64,000 nt of DNA from Ephemerocybe angulata (lineage: Eukaryota > Basidiomycota > Agaricomycetes > Agaricales > Psathyrellaceae): contig JAACJK010000168.1 in the NCBI GenBank assembly GCA_013368325.1, positions 186,001-250,000 on the forward strand. The letters run 5' to 3'. A program made the position numbers and the translations under genes. Within the stretch, counting starts at the first letter, position 1. Each line of letters starts with the position of its first letter. Under the pieces are notes generated by a model, which was not told where the DNA came from, did not search any database, and saw only the letters and a program-made list of their open reading frames with translations. Positions 10,205 to 23,160 of this stretch are shown here, piece after piece.

Positions 10205-11160
10205 GTTGCAAGGTCGCAGTGGCTAAAGATTAGATTAGATTAGATGGTGATCGGGCGAGGACAGCGAGGTCGTGCAACACGAACCTGATCTCGAACTCGC
10301 CTTGCCTCCTACCTCTACCTGTATGCCCCCAAACTGACATTCTTCTCGAGAGCCTGGGCTGCACGGGCACAGTGATCCGCTCATCCCATCTTAGCCCCCT
10401 TCGGGTCTGAAGGGGCATGGAAGGCCACTGGCAGGGGGGAGGAGGGCATAATCGTGACAAGGAGCTCGCGAGCGCCGCGAGCTTGTTCTGAAACCTCGCC
10501 GCTCTCTCTGGTTGGGGCGGTGGACCTGGCGCAGTTGAGGCCGCGATAGTGTGAGAGTATGGGGGTAAGAGGGCACGATCTTGACGAGCAGCTCGTGATT
10601 CATTGGGTGGCGACAAGAAGGTGATGGAGCGCGTGCATCGTGGACAACACCAAGGTGCGCCCTCCCCCCTTCATATGTACGAAAGCCTACTCACCCTCCG
10701 CAGCGCCAAAACATGATCTGCGAACTCCGCTTCCCGCCATGCCATCTTCAGCGTCAAGATGAACTCCATGTACCAGGAGCATGCGCTCACTGCGCGTCAA
10801 TGAGAACACGCAGAACGACTAATCCATCTACGCGCCATCCTCCGCCGACAGCTCGCATACTCATCTCCCGTACCCTCCGCGTCGGCCCTTCCTCACCCAC
10901 CCCTGCGACGCCGCGGGTAGGGAATTCAGGCGATGCCCTCCTCTTTAGCACGCGCTGTATGGGCACCCACCTCTCTGCCGCAGCGTTCGTGTCCGGAGAG
11001 GCTTGTTCCAAAACCGGATGAAAGAGTGTGGTGGAAAGTTTGGCTGGGATGGGGTGCACGACAGGGACATTGGATTCATTGGTTCGAAGGAGTCGCGGAG
11101 GGTCGGGTGAGTGTCTTTCCCGTGTTACTACACTATATCTAACCTACTGCAGTTACCCTT
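10205..11160 (+). repeat. Dispersed repeat family A, copy 1
   Basis: Begins with GGCTAAAGATTAGATT, continues through GCAACACGAACCTGATCTC and CTTGCCTCCTACCT, and later shares GTCAAGATG, a GCACCCACCTC block and a GGGACATTGGATTCATTGG-type block with sequences at 37.6/51.3-52.5 kb and 61.9-62.5 kb. The copies are diverged and I cannot assign a coding function. It may be an old gene family or a non-autonomous transposon. The copy at 37.6/51.3 kb was the target of the LINE insertion. Confidence 0.55.
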
Positions 11161-12096
11161 CGATCCAAAGTAACTGCTGTTGTCGCCTTCCTTTGCCCCG
11201 TTCTCTGTTCTTCCATTCGCCATGTGTCTGCTATTGACACCGCCATTCGTCGCCACCGCTCCTCGTGTCCCATCGACTCTCATCCTCTTCACTCTATCGT
11301 CGCCCCGTCAAAGCCCATGGCCGCTATGGCTGCCGCCTAGCTCAAGGCTGACCCCTCCAATTAACCCATGGCCTCCGAAATTCCGCCGTGGTCTATCTTC
11401 CGAACCCGACGAGGGGTGGTGGGAGCCGTGTAGGGGTTTCTGGATAGTAAGGCGAAAAGGATTTACGGTGTTGGTCTTTCTTTTATCTTCTCCCTTCCGG
11501 TTTCGTATGCGATGGGGATTATCGACGATCGATGCGTCCGTATCTCGCGTGTACCGCCTCCTTTGCTCTGTCCATCCTCACGGGGGGTCTCGAGGGCCTC
11601 GCGCTCGAGGATTTTCTTTGGCTCGAAGATCGAACGCGATAGTCGCCATGTTCGGGATTGAGCTAGACTTCTACTCACTGCGTCGAACTCCGTTCGGTCA
11701 TCGATCCATCGTCCGACTCGCCATGCCAAGTCCTTTCGTTCGTTTCGCGTGGTCATGGTCGCTTCGTTTCCCAGTACCCTGCGCCGCGTATCGAGAGATC
11801 CGATAGTTCTGCGGGAAGAGGTAACTGTGGGATTTTTGGTTTCGACTAACGGCTAGAGATAGGGTGCAGACACCCCAGCGTATCAACCTGAGACGGGTCG
11901 CTCCTCAACCCTCGTGGGTTGTGTCTCAAGGAGGGTGGTGCGGGCAGTGCGTACGTAGCCCACCTTGGTTTGTGGCCTTGACTAGGTGCGCCCGAAGTAT
12001 TTTGTAGGCATTGGTGGTAGTACTGGCTCATCCCACACCTTTGTAATCTAACATTCACTGTCAGAAACAAAACGTAGGACGACATTCCCCTATAAT
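11161..12096. other. No supported gene
   Basis: Contains ORFs on both strands (longest 208 codons on plus, 11180-11806) with Arg/Ser/Pro-rich, frame-indifferent composition and no family motif. I treat them as chance ORFs in CG-rich DNA or decayed family A sequence. Confidence 0.4.
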
Positions 12097-13725
12097 CTAC
12101 ATCTTTTCCATATGAACCTGGACAGAGCCTCTTAACGTCGGTATACAGCTCTTTGATACATCAGACAACTGTATCTCTCCCAGATTTGAGTTTGCCAAGG
12201 CTGGTTGGATATCAATATGTCTTGGCGAGTAATTGGCTCTATCTGCAGAGAATTGGCGCAGCTGGAAAGTTATTCGAGTTGCGATGATGCTGTGTAGGTA
12301 GATTTGGATTCTGGAGTAACAGGGGCAGTGTATGTCAGTAAACGCACCGCACTATGGCAGAATACTGACTCAGAGAATATGTGTTGGTAGCCGCGTGTCT
12401 ATTGCAGACTCAAGGTGAGGGGCCTCTACTAATACGGAGTGAATGATAATCACGCACACCAGCTATATTGGACACAATCTTGCCAATGCAGAGAGCTAAA
12501 GAGTTTTAACAGTTAATCGCACTTGTGAGACGTCTGGGTGGTGGACACCCACCTCCGAGGACAAAGAAGTAAAGGAGGCCACCCCTGTAAAGCTGCCCCA
12601 CTATTCCAAACCTTCTACCACCGAGGGGCCCGAGTTCCCGATATCTCAGCATGCCGACTATGGTCATGACGCATGTCAGTGCTGACATCCTTTTGTGTGA
12701 GACACAGAAGAAGAGGGTAGGGGTGTAAAAACTGACTCGTGACGCTATAGAGCATGGCCACATACGCCATTGCCATGTAAAGACTGCCTCCCTGTTGGAA
12801 TATACACGAGAGCCCGGGTAAAGGGGCAAAAGTGCTGACTACAAAGTGAGCAATACTAAGCGCATATATAGACCCGGATAAATGCACTGGAGCTTACCCA
12901 ACGCATACGAAGTAGATCTGACAATAAGCAAAAGGCATATGAAGAAGACAATCTTGAGTCATTCATGGTTAGCTTACTCGGCTTCCCAAGCTGTTGAATA
13001 ACACACAATAAACTGAGCTGATAGACAATAGAGTGCCATTCGGCTACGTCCAGCGAAAGCCCATACCCTGATGTAAATAATGACTACCAACTCAGCTCAG
13101 TGAGAATTTCTAGATATTAGACGGCGAAATCAAAACTGACCTTCGCCCAACGCTGAAAGAGCGACTTCCAATACTGGAGCGTACGTCAGCTGCCAGGAAT
13201 GTTCGAAGACGAAGGCTAGAAAATCATACGGGAGACGATCTTGAAGATTCTCTTGCACCCCTTCTCGGAAATATCTCGGGGGAGTATCCCTGTACACCGA
13301 TTAAGAGAGTTAATACAAGTATTGGAGGTCATGTCACTCACATAGAAGCTCCAGTAGAGCAAGAGCAATGGTACCATAGCGCACGGCAAAAATGAGCACC
13401 TTCGGTACTGTCCATCTAGTTGGCCATATCACTCGCACTTCCTGTGGGAGAGTGTACGCATGATCTAAAAGCTGAACAGGGCGGCATAGTCAGTTCTCCG
13501 AATCCCGAGGGGGTCTCTGATGTTGAGCTGACCACGAGAGTGATTCCCGCAGCTGACTGCTAAGTGTTCAGCGCCCGCCGTTTTATCCAGTGGGATATTA
13601 GATTCTACTCACAAGCGCCTATTCAAGGACTATTAGAAGCGTATGGTGGATGTATATCAGGAGAATGAACACACAGTGTTTACACGGATTGCTTGGACAG
13701 CCTCGGCTGTAAGCTCAGCGGCCAT
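12097..13725 (-). CDS. Multi-pass membrane protein with DUF6533-type N-terminal region, intron-rich
   Basis: A split gene recognised from segments in order on the minus strand: MAAELTAEAVQAIR at the proposed start (13725); EVRVIWPTRW followed by VPKVLIFAVRY (about 13450-13390), the hallmark of DUF6533 proteins; then VVIIYIRVWAF and GRSRMALYCLSAQF (about 13090-13010), matching the family's RVWALWGRNR region; then hydrophobic exons around 12900-12560; and a last exon ending HSIIATRITFQLRQFS with a polar tail and TAG at 12097-12099. Several 50-70 nt introns separate these. I did not fix every splice site, and one segment near 13250 does not match the family well, so minor damage is possible. Function unknown; the family is common and unstudied in Agaricomycetes. 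Expected location: plasma or internal membrane. Confidence 0.6.
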
Positions 13726-16700
13726 TCTACGATGGAATTTCAAGATAGAAGGGCAACCAGAAAACGATCACCACTTGCATGGAACAGGGTTGCATCGATA
13801 ATCTTTAGAGCAGATCGGACGAGCCCAGAATCTACATCATCTCCATCACAACTTGAAGGCTTTTATTTTGGAATATATGTTGAGTAATTGCATCCAATGG
13901 TGGGATTACGCGCATTCACAAGGGCAAGGAATATCAAACACTACGTGATCGCACTGTCATGCGTGATTCTCGATAGCAACTTTTGAGGACAGTTCTTCCT
14001 GTTTCGTGGTCGCCTTTGGGACCTGATGTGACCTGGGCCCATTGGTCCAGCATACATAAATTTTCTTGGCGAGAATATGCCGTCAGCTAGAATGCAAATG
14101 TATCAGGATGAAACCTCCGGGCGACTACACACGAAGCTCCCCTGTACTTCCTGCTGGCCGATCGCGTGTAAAGAAGCGACATAAGATATATACGGGATGA
14201 AATATCTGTTATCCATGTATGCCTTTTTACCTCTTGGGGAATTAACCTCTCGGCATTCTCAATCATTCAAGCTGCGTGAGGCCGCTTTGATTCAATAGCT
14301 AATAGCGACATCGTTGATCACAGTTTGTGGGAACCATGTCTCATCCATTGGCGGGCGATCAGGTTCTCTCGACTTTCTCTGTGATTCAATCAGAACAGGC
14401 GGGCGGCCTGTGATCGCCAATATCATGTTATAGATCTCTGGCAGTGATAATCTCTCAATCTCAATCTCAGTCTTAGTCTTATTTTCCAAGTCAGGTTAGT
14501 GGTGTGAATGATAATTTCGTCGTGAACTTGGAGCTCGCATGTCTGGACTTATCAAGTTTGATGCGGGAAGAGTGGATCTGAGCGTAGGCCAAGCTAGGTC
14601 GTACCTAGCCTGCTCAGTTATACCTATAGGATAAGCATCGTCTCTTTTCATTTCTATGCTTTCAGCCTGAGCGCTCAACTTCCTCTAAACCGTACAGAAC
14701 CTCTTCCTTGCTGTAAGCCCAGTAGTCAGATGCTGGTACGAATGAGTATTACTCCATTCACATAGGACTGCCTTCTCGTACTTAGTGACCTACACTCGCA
14801 GCGCACTCTGTGGACGGTGACACACATCCTAAGAGAGAGAGCACGCAGACGAGAAGTTGAACTGAAGAACTATTGATGGCCCGGAAATCGAGGAGGAGAT
14901 CAACTGGTAGGTGTGTCCGGATGAGGGTGCAGAGGAGATATACTAGGGTCCGGGTTACATGCACATGTTCAGCCAAAACCGGTGTTAGGATTAACAGAAA
15001 AGATGCATGACCTCCAACCCGCACTAGGCTTGGTGGATAGTGACATACAGGAGAAGGGATTGGACCGTAAATTTGCGCCCTTGTCGCCTTCATGCACTTG
15101 GGCGCATCGCAGCGCTCGTTAGAGTCGTGGATGGCCCCGGGTGCCATGTTTGCAATTAGAACTAGAGACAGCAGCAGCGGCGAAGGTGACAAGGCCTACA
15201 ACATGAAAAGTCCCACCAGCCTTCGACTTCGCCGATAATCACCATATCGACCTCATGGCAATCGGGAATGGCGCTCGGAGCCAAGTGTAAGCATTGGTGG
15301 GTCATGGGGCAGCGCAAATTTCGGGACGACTGGAATGTGAAGGAAGGAACGTGAGGAAATTGAAGACCATTGGACCTATGTGGATAGGGGAGAGCAGGGA
15401 TGTCGCTGTCATAGTCACCCTCGAGAAATGAAACAGTGCTTGAGCGATGTGGGACCTGGACAGCGAGATATCCCTGTGGCTCATACCGTCGACGACCAAG
15501 CTCTTCGATATTGGGAAGGTTATCGTGGTACAGGCGACGTCTTGTGCTCGAGACGCACGTCGTGGGCAGGCGATCTCGTCTATCTAGAACGAAGACTGCT
15601 GGACCTACACGGGCCTTGAGAAGGGAGGACATCGCTGCCGCTCCCACCCTCGACGGACGAGCTCTCCAATCCTGAGAAACTCATCAGAGAACACGCGATC
15701 TCTGCAAGCTCGAGGCTATGTCGAAGTCGCGAACACCTCCTGCCCGTTCTCTACCCTCCCATACCTCAGTTCCCCCGAACGCCCCGCACCGTCCCTGCCT
15801 GCATCATTGACATCCCTCTTGAATAGCACCACCCCCCAAAACTCGGTTTCACCGTCCAAAGACTCACCTGGTAGGCAAGAGACGATGTACCCGAGAACCA
15901 CGAACGAGGCGGAGCCTGCCATGATAACACTCACCTCGTCATTCTTCCGAACACTCCCACTTCCAGTTCACCTTCCTCTCCATCTTCCCGATCTCGGTCC
16001 TCCTTCCCACCCTGTACGCTCAGCACCCGTCGTCCTCTCCCACCCCATCCACCTTAAGCCCACTCCCATGTCCAGTAGAGACGGATTCCTCTTCCTCGAG
16101 CCCAATGACCTCCAGTCCCGCCCGCAGCGCGATGTCGTATCAGGTCGATGTGGCGCTCGGCCAGTATTGGAGGAGCTCCGGGCGACGTCTGGCTTCGACG
16201 GCGATGGGTGACACAAAATGTGGTAGCAGCGGTCGGGGTGGCGATTGGAAAAGTGGAGGTCGAGAGACGGAGCCGACGATGGCCCAGTATCGCGCTCCGC
16301 ACGTAGCGAAGCCAAAGCTCAAAGGATTGAGAGTCCGGATCCGAACACCCTCGGAATCCTACTCATGCAGTCCATATCACAGAAGCCCCAGTCGTTGTTG
16401 ACAGGGTTGAAAATCCACAGAACCAGGTGGTACTGGTGCGGGCAGATGCTCGTGGCTGACCCTACGCTTTCCCCCCAATTTTACCTCTGTGCACAGAGTA
16501 GTGACCCTGAGGTCAGACGGCGAGTATACGGGCTGGAAAGCCCCTCCTGACGGGACGCCCCAGCGCCCAGAGGTCACCGTCCTTGAAACCGACAGCCCAA
16601 AACTAGGCATAGCGAGTGAGTAAGTCTGTGCGCCATATCGAGAGTGTCGCCAGCTTCCTCTGAGGTGTGTCGAGGTGGAAAGGGCGGGAAGAGAGGCATT

Positions 16701-18058
16701 CGAGTGCGAACGACATCGACGTCGACGACGAAGCAAAAAAATCGTATCATCACGTCGAAGCTGCAGCCAAACACACGCCAAATCGATGACTAACGTGCCA
16801 AACTCGGACCCCTCACCCTCTTTCCTCCTCGTCACAGGCCACCATTTAACCACAGTCCCCAAAGAATATTGTGTGACGCACCATTGAGCTCAGTAGCACC
16901 TCCCCTCGCATTCTAAACCCGCCGGTCTCATTTCTGCTTCGTTTGTCGCGAATTCTACCATCATTTTCCCTGGTGGGACGAGTGGCCCAGGCTCTGAAAA
17001 ATCGTACCATGCCTCCCTCTCGAACTATTTCTGGTCCTCTAAGCGTATGATACCCTCGGCCTCGGGCGATAGCTCAGCATCTGGGCTTAATCGCCGGATA
17101 AGAATTTGCTGGGGAGGATAAGCGCCCATCTGCACATGTCCTGCCGGCGGTACTGAGGCTTGGTGTTGTTTGGTTTTTCGGTGGCTTGTCGGATGGACCT
17201 GCTCTTGATCTCTTACGACCACGACCTCAGCCGCAATGCCGCATTCAACATGATCAGCTTCAAGAGCTCGATTCAGTTTACTTCACAGCATAATCTAGGA
17301 TGTGAGGCCGCGGAACATAACGTCCATGATATGAATTGTAGCGCTGAACGGCGCCCATAAACGGAACCCTCTCATCAACGCCCTAGCATTCCTATGCTCT
17401 CCACATCTGTGGTTATGTCATGGTAACATACTCTTATACCTCGTCCAGGCCGTACATGCGCTTCCCGGGAGTATACTTAGCCCGTATCAGGTACTTTAAC
17501 GTGAGTGCTGTAACATCCAAGCGTGACCTGATTCTTGATGTGAAAGCTGCCTTCAACTGTTGGGCGGGACCGTAGTTGGGTGTCATATATGATATGGCCA
17601 TGTTTCATCTCGAGCATCCGTGTTAGCACTTCCTTCTAGCACTCGCTCAAGTACTACCCACCTCTCGTGGCAGACGTTCCGAATCCCAGGGGTACCCATC
17701 GATGTTTACCTCTCGCTATATTTACTCAAGCTTCTAGGTCAGTATTTGCGTCAATTCTGCTCAGCAATGACCACCTGGGATTGTATCTGGCTGGGCAATC
17801 ATTTGGACAACATTTTGATTGAGTTCAAAGATGTTCTTGCGGAGGTATCGCTTGGTGGCATGCTTCTATCTAAAGGCCTTGAGTGTAAGTTGGAGCAAGG
17901 TAGGAGATCCTGAACGATGGACAAATGCCGGAACGCACTGCCCTCCCATACCCTTCAGTAGCAATGTTATAACAGCGCTCAACCGTTAAACGCGCTGGTT
18001 TGGACACCCTGCTCCTCCTTTCCAACTTTCTCGTGCACGCTTATCTTACCCTCCAGCT
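13726..18058. other. Long stretch without a supported gene
   Basis: 4.3 kb with many short ORFs. The best candidates are a 161-codon minus ORF at 15162-15647 and a split-looking minus region at 14292-14680, but neither shows a motif, a membrane pattern or convincing splice continuity. The 15.7-16.9 kb part is CG-rich with long ORFs open on both strands, which argues against real coding. No repeats that I can match elsewhere in the window. Confidence 0.4.
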
Positions 18059-19844
18059 ATGGCCGTTACGATAGTCGACGACACTGACCCTGAAAACGAC
18101 TCTATTCTTCTGACTGGGGGTTCCTGGGTGGGGAGAGTTGGCCAGAAGAATGCATACAAGGCCACGATCTCTACTTGTCACGCTGCAGCCAGCGGGAGCT
18201 CGAATTCAACTTGGATGCAATTCAAATTCTCAGGTGTGTATAGTCTCTAGAACCTTGGTTGCTCTTTAGTACAGCTACTTACTTCGCATTTCCTTGAAGG
18301 GACGGCTCTGACGATGGTGGGAAGACCAACTGCGAATCTCAAGCTAAACTACACATTGGACGACGGCCCAAAGCTGAAGGCCCCGCTCAACTACACGACG
18401 AGTGAGGTTGGAAAGGTACTTAAACTCGCGCGCCTACATAGTCACCGCACTGATTATTTCATTGTGTGATTTAGGACGGTGTGTCTTTATGGAATCTCAA
18501 CAACCTTTCGCAAGGCAATCACACACTGATGCTCTGGCCATTCGGCGATGACTTCGATCTTGACTACTTCATTTTCAACAATTCCGACAGCCGCCGTGAC
18601 AGCGATATGCTGTATGTTGACAGCGAGAACTTGGAGGATGGATTTATTTATGAGGGTGTCTGGGATTTGACACGTCGAGTTCCAGATACAGCACAGTCGT
18701 TTCATTCTGGTGGGACTTGGGCATCGACAAACTTCTCAGTTGGTTATATGGCCTTTAACTTCACAGGTAACTGGAATCTCATCCACGCATGGCATAAGTC
18801 TCACTGGCATGCTCAATCATCTCTAGGCGCACAGATATATCTCTACGGACATCGAAACTTTGCCAAAGGAACACTGCAAATCCAATACAGTCTAAACGAC
18901 GCGATCTTCGAAACAAAGGAGATCTTCGACGGACGCCAACAGATTAATGCAAGCCGATGGGATTTCGTCCAGCTGTGGCATACAACTGTACCATATGGTA
19001 ACCATAGGGTACACGCCAAAATCCTGAATATCACGGAAGATCAGGTACATCGCTCACTATGAGATAGATGTCAGAAACTATCCATGCTAACCAATCCATA
19101 TATCAGAGTTTTAACTTCGACTTTCTGACATACACATCGGTGACCCCTCCAGGTTGGACTCCAGAGGGTAACAGTCCTGGCAAGGTTACCTTCGGAGACC
19201 ACCCCCTTAGCAAGTCAGTATTAAACGGCTTAATAGGCGGTGCTTGTGGATTGTCGCTGATTGGTGTACTCTACATACTGTTATGGCTCCGGAAGGGAGC
19301 CAGAGCACAGCTAGCTCGGGAAGGTGAGCATTCCAAAGTCCCAGGCCTCTTGGGCCAATATCTGACACATTTCTTGTCTTTAGTGATCGCCTTGCAGACA
19401 CGCACGGAGGCACGAGCAGCGAGGAGCTCTCCGCCGGCAGGGCCGCGCGAAGACTGGGAGGGGCCTACGTTCGAGCTCGCTCCTCCGCCGTGGAGTCCTC
19501 CAACGGATCCAAAGGATGAACCGCCGCCTCCTCCGCCAGAAGATTGGGATGAGCCAAATACGTGCACTACACCCCTTTGTTCTGCGGCTCCGTCGCTCAC
19601 TACGTCCCCGTCGCAGTCAGTTCAGACTGGGGATACCGCGCTACCCACGTCTTTGGCAGTCCCGCCTTCACCTCGGACCTCGACTGCACCTTCAGCGCGG
19701 CCGGAGCACCAGCCTCCTGCTGAAGCGAGTACGGCATCAGAAACAGGGCGGGCGTCTACCTTAAGCTCTTCACATCATCCTAATCCACCAGAACCTCCTC
19801 CCTATGTCTCGGGATTCTTCCGGGAGGTGGGGTCGCGAGGTTGA
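18059..19844 (+). CDS. Single-pass transmembrane protein, N-glycosylated ectodomain, Pro-rich tail
   Basis: Five exons (18059-18233, 18300-18415, 18475-19044, 19107-19323, 19384-19844) join in consistent phases to 512 codons. The N-terminal ~320 residues resemble the beta-rich ectodomain of a frequent Agaricomycete membrane-protein family: it starts VTIVDDTDPENDS, has many N-x-S/T sites, and contains FKFSGTALTMVG and the ILNITEDQ-SFNFDFLTYTS region. One hydrophobic helix (VLNGLIGGACGLSLIGVLY, residues ~322-346) is followed by basic residues (LRKGARAQ) and a proline/serine-rich cytoplasmic tail. There is no classical signal peptide, as is usual for this family in my recollection. Function unknown. 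All introns are GT-AG, 59-66 nt. Start is the first ATG in frame before the conserved block. Confidence 0.75.
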
Positions 19845-20414
19845 AGCCGAGTCTCAAATTTGCGACGAGCCCTGCGATGAGCGCCTGTTTCTGCGGACGC
19901 GACGCCTATCCCTTGAAGGAGACGCGATCGGGCTAGGCCCAGATCACGTCACTATATTGATACCCTCCCATCGCTCCCCGTCGCTCCCATCCCACCCGGA
20001 TCCTTCGCTTTCCCCTCCTCCTCCGGTGCATCCACAACACACGCCTCACTAGTGGTCAACAAATTCACAACCCCTACCGCGTCCACAGGCGCCGTCCGCA
20101 CAACCTTCAACGGATCCACAAGTAGGTGAGACGTGGTCTGGCCAGTCGCTCGCTCGGACGTTCGTAATTCGTTTATTCTATGCGCCCCTGCCCTCCTCAT
20201 AGAGTAAAAGTAGCATCGGCTTCAGTTGCTCGTAATGTGCGCATTCTATTCGTACAACCTCGCTTTCATTTCTCCCTCGTACTGCGTAGATTTAATTCAT
20301 ATGCTAGTATCAGAACAGCCTGTGCATCCTGAGCGACAGATGGAAACGGAGAGGTATTACTGACTATTGACAGAGGTAAAATACGACGACAGTATAGGGA
20401 TCGAGATGGGGAAG
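19845..20414. other. Intergenic region
   Basis: Convergent gap between the plus-strand membrane-protein gene and the minus-strand 7TM-like gene. Pyrimidine-rich 3' flank; no gene or repeat recognised. Confidence 0.5.
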
Positions 20415-21912
20415 CTATCCGTACATGTTTGACGTGCTCATCGCAGTTAGGATGCCGTCTTGAGCTCGATCCTCAGAATCCAGAGTCCCTTTTTCGAGGT
20501 CAACACCCTCGTTCGTGGAAGAACCCAGTTCGGTCACAGCACTTTCTTGGTTCCATCCACCAGCAGGATCGTTCAAATCGGCATTGTCGCCAATACCTGA
20601 CCGAGTCCGTGGACTGGTGTCTATGGGGGGAAGTGTGAACTGCGATGTTGGGTCTTTCTTTGCTTCGTCTACGCGAATCGTAATGAGCGCGAATATTCCG
20701 CCTGAAGTCACGGTGAATCGAAAGGTCCATCGTCAGAATGTTAACCTCATGACAGCAAAATGGGACTCACCTATGCTCGGGGCAAGTATCGCATTGAACA
20801 CATGGTACAACGGACTGCGGAGGTAGACGACGACGCAAAGAACTACTTGCAGGATGGTAAACACCATCGCGCTCTCCACGACGATCCTTATAATCGTGAG
20901 CAGGCCGATACCTCGACCATGCATGCGCAGGCCGGCTGCGCGAGAGACACGATACTGGTACCCTATCTTGAATGCGATGAGGCCTGTTGTAAGACAGGTT
21001 TGCCCAATATTGACCGGGAAGATGATGTTGATTAACGACTGGACAAACCGGCGAGGGACTACGCCTGGGTGCCTAAGCGCCATGGTGACGATAGCGGCGT
21101 TGACTGAAAGGTAACTTTGTCAGGTGGGAGTCCGATACTGGAAAGACAGAGGCAAATAATGACATACCAACGCTAAGGGTTAGTAAGGCGATGGGGGCGA
21201 GCACGATCCACCAGTTTCTATCCCAGACAATGAAACATCGGAATATCTGCGGCTGTGAGCTTAGTCCCTGGCGCGATGTTGCTGAGAGGAAGCGGAAAGG
21301 CACTCACCGCTAAAGCATCGCCCAACCATATCAGGACAGCGAGAAGAACCATTATAGCAAAGTTTCGGCTGGAGGTGTGCTCGCGCAGGTAGTATATTGG
21401 AAGCTGTCCGTTAGAATCCTCCGTCCATTCCAGGCTGAAGGCGTAGAGAACCCGGGAGGCGTCAATCCCTGTTTTATGAGCGATGCGAAGATGTGAGATA
21501 TGAAGCGGAGGAACCTACCCATGTAAACCGTTGTGAGGATGAAAAGGAGATATGTTGCGATGGAGAAAACCTGTTGAATGAGAGGATGTGGAGCTAAATC
21601 AGTATCATAATGAATTGATAAAAGGAACCCCACCAGAGACGCACCTTCGCTGACCATGTCCAATATTACCCCCGCTTTTGCACCATGATTTTAACAGAAA
21701 ACACAAAGAGGAGGCAATATAGCCCTGCAGTAGAGCACGCGTTCATACATAGCAAAGAGAGCATCTGGAGGGGAAGACGTACCATACACCAATGCCTGAA
21801 TCATCGTGTAACACGAGCTGAGGACATACAATGCTTCACCCAACACAGAACAAGGAGCATAGCGTAGTACTGCTCCACCCGATCCTTGTTCGCGGTATCG
21901 TGACGGCTAACC
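20415..21912 (-). CDS. Seven-transmembrane-like integral membrane protein
   Basis: A multi-exon minus-strand gene. Upstream exons carry hydrophobic helices (SSCYTMIQALVYG, then YIASSLCFLLKSW, then IATYLLFILTTVYMGRFL), followed by IFRCFIVWDRNWWIVLAPI, the 'YRCY-VW-R-W' signature of a large Agaricomycete 7TM family, a long exon with SLINIIFPVNIGQTCLTTG and a downstream helix, and a soluble tail. The last intron is GTGAGT...CTTCAG, joining ...APSIG to GIFALITIRVDEAKKD, and the gene ends at 20415. The tail is rich in acidic and Ser/Thr residues. The 5' boundary is uncertain; the ATG near 21912 and one some 80 nt further downstream are both possible. Role unknown, perhaps receptor-like by topology. 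No damage seen in the parts I joined. Confidence 0.65.
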
Positions 21913-22329
21913 ATGGGCCATCCAGGAAGCAAAGGACTGGACGAGTGGTGGTTTGGACGGTTGGGGGGTTCAAAACTGGCCTAGCGGGGGAAGTGGGGAG
22001 TGGGAGGGAGCAGGCCTCGACACTATAGACCATTAGGTTCGTGCCTTATGATGAACCTCAGCGCGGTGACCACAAATAAATGGCCGCTCATGGTACTAAG
22101 GAGGTAAAGATAGAGTTTGGTCAACACAATGGCAACCGGCATGGTATCAGTGCCAGCACATGGTGACAACAGGTTCGCACTCATCATTAATTAAAGCTCG
22201 TTCGGATCCCAGCCCTCCAATTTCGGAACAACCTTCGGGAGATGACAGCCTGGGCGTCCGTTGTCGGGTCGGCGCCACAAGAATTGATGAAAACCTGGAC
22301 CTCGACCCAGGTGTGGTATCCGAACGAGC
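21913..22329. other. Intergenic region
   Basis: Upstream flank of the 7TM-like gene and left flank of a copia LTR. No gene, promoter or repeat assigned. Confidence 0.4.
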
Positions 22330-22705
22330 TGTTAGAAGGCAATGCTCATGTTACCTTCATCATCATTTGATACATAGCTTTTCGACGCTTCTTTCATTTC
22401 ATCATTCTATCTGTCATCCTTTCATCATTCTATTCTATCAATCATTCCATCTATCATTCTATTGATTGTTGTCACTTTATTGTTCTATAGATAGATCGAT
22501 CATTGTTCTCTGACTCTATTGTTCCGTAAATAGATCGATCATTGTTCTCATACAGTATATAGTCCACACTGTGAGCGGTTGAGTCCCCATCGAACTCTTC
22601 CCACTCACAGGTGCGTATCATGTATATCGTATAGTTATTACAAGTCTAATCGAACTCTTCCCACTCACAGACGTTGTCAGAACTTATCCAAACTTAACAG
22701 TTTCA
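22330..22705 (+). repeat. Copia-type LTR (5' LTR or LTR fragment)
   Basis: Starts TGTTAGAAGGCAATGC and ends CAGTTTCA, the TG...CA ends of an LTR. It resembles the LTR at 33483-34881: similar starts (TGTTGAAGTACAATGC there), the shared CAGTATATAGTC.ACACTG segment (22553; 34723) and a twice-repeated ATCGAACT...CCCACT..CAG block (near 22592 and 22649). It is followed by three bases and GTTATG, the beginning of the half-tRNA primer-binding site that is complete at 31760-31770. This suggests it is the 5' LTR of the copia element at 32-37 kb, separated from it by the KDZ element. Confidence 0.65.
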
Positions 22706-22708
22706 CTA

Positions 22709-22780
22709 GTTATGCCTAAGGAATAATCATTGGCAATAGGTAGTGTTGTAGAATAGCATCATTGTAGCCAGGGACTTTAA
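22709..22780 (+). repeat. KDZ left terminal inverted repeat
   Basis: GTTATGCCTAAGGAATAATC and onward, containing TAGGTAGTGTTGTAGAATAG and CCAGGGACTTTAAT. The reverse complement of 31674-31742 gives GTTATGCCTTTCTTAATGAT, TTAGGTAGTGTTGTAAAATA and CCAGGGACTTAAT in the same order. Confidence 0.85.
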
Positions 22781-23060
22781 TAACACCAAAGTACTATGTC
22801 GCCAATCATTGCCTATTTTGTGATGAGAAGGGATCTTGTAGCCGCAATATCATCATTACTTTCTGAATGGCATCATTAGCCACAATATCATCATTGCCTC
22901 TGCAAAATCATCATTAGCGGCAATATCATCATTGGCACTGCGAAATCATCATTGGCGGCAATATCATCATTGCCTCTGAAAAATCATCATTGGTTGCAAT
23001 ATCATCATTGGCACTGCAAAATTATCATTATCATTTCCCAGGAAATCATCATTCGGACCA
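22728..23060. repeat. KDZ left subterminal repeat array
   Basis: About a dozen copies of ATCATCATT (alternating AATATCATCATTG and AAATCATCATTGG, with GGCACTG or GCCTCTG spacers) plus AATCATTGGC and CAATCATTGCC. Subterminal arrays of this kind serve as transposase-binding sites in other DNA transposons; that role is inferred here. Confidence 0.7.
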
Positions 23061-23160
23061 AATTCGGAGCGAGAGACCCGCTTTGATTGGGCGCTTAAAC
23101 TTCAAGGTAACATCAAGCATAATTTGAGGGCGCTAGAATTGAGAAAACAAGTAAAAATGG

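Noticed and set aside
11180..11806. 208-codon plus-strand ORF as a gene
   Set aside because: Biased Ser/Arg/Pro composition, no motif, and a comparable ORF on the opposite strand.
15716..16860. Coding gene in the CG-rich region
   Set aside because: Long ORFs are open on both strands and in several frames, with no motif and no splice-supported continuity.
22728..23060. CRISPR-like array of repeats and spacers
   Set aside because: Units are short, degenerate and AT-rich, spacers are themselves repeated, and the DNA is eukaryotic; the array is subterminal to a transposon.
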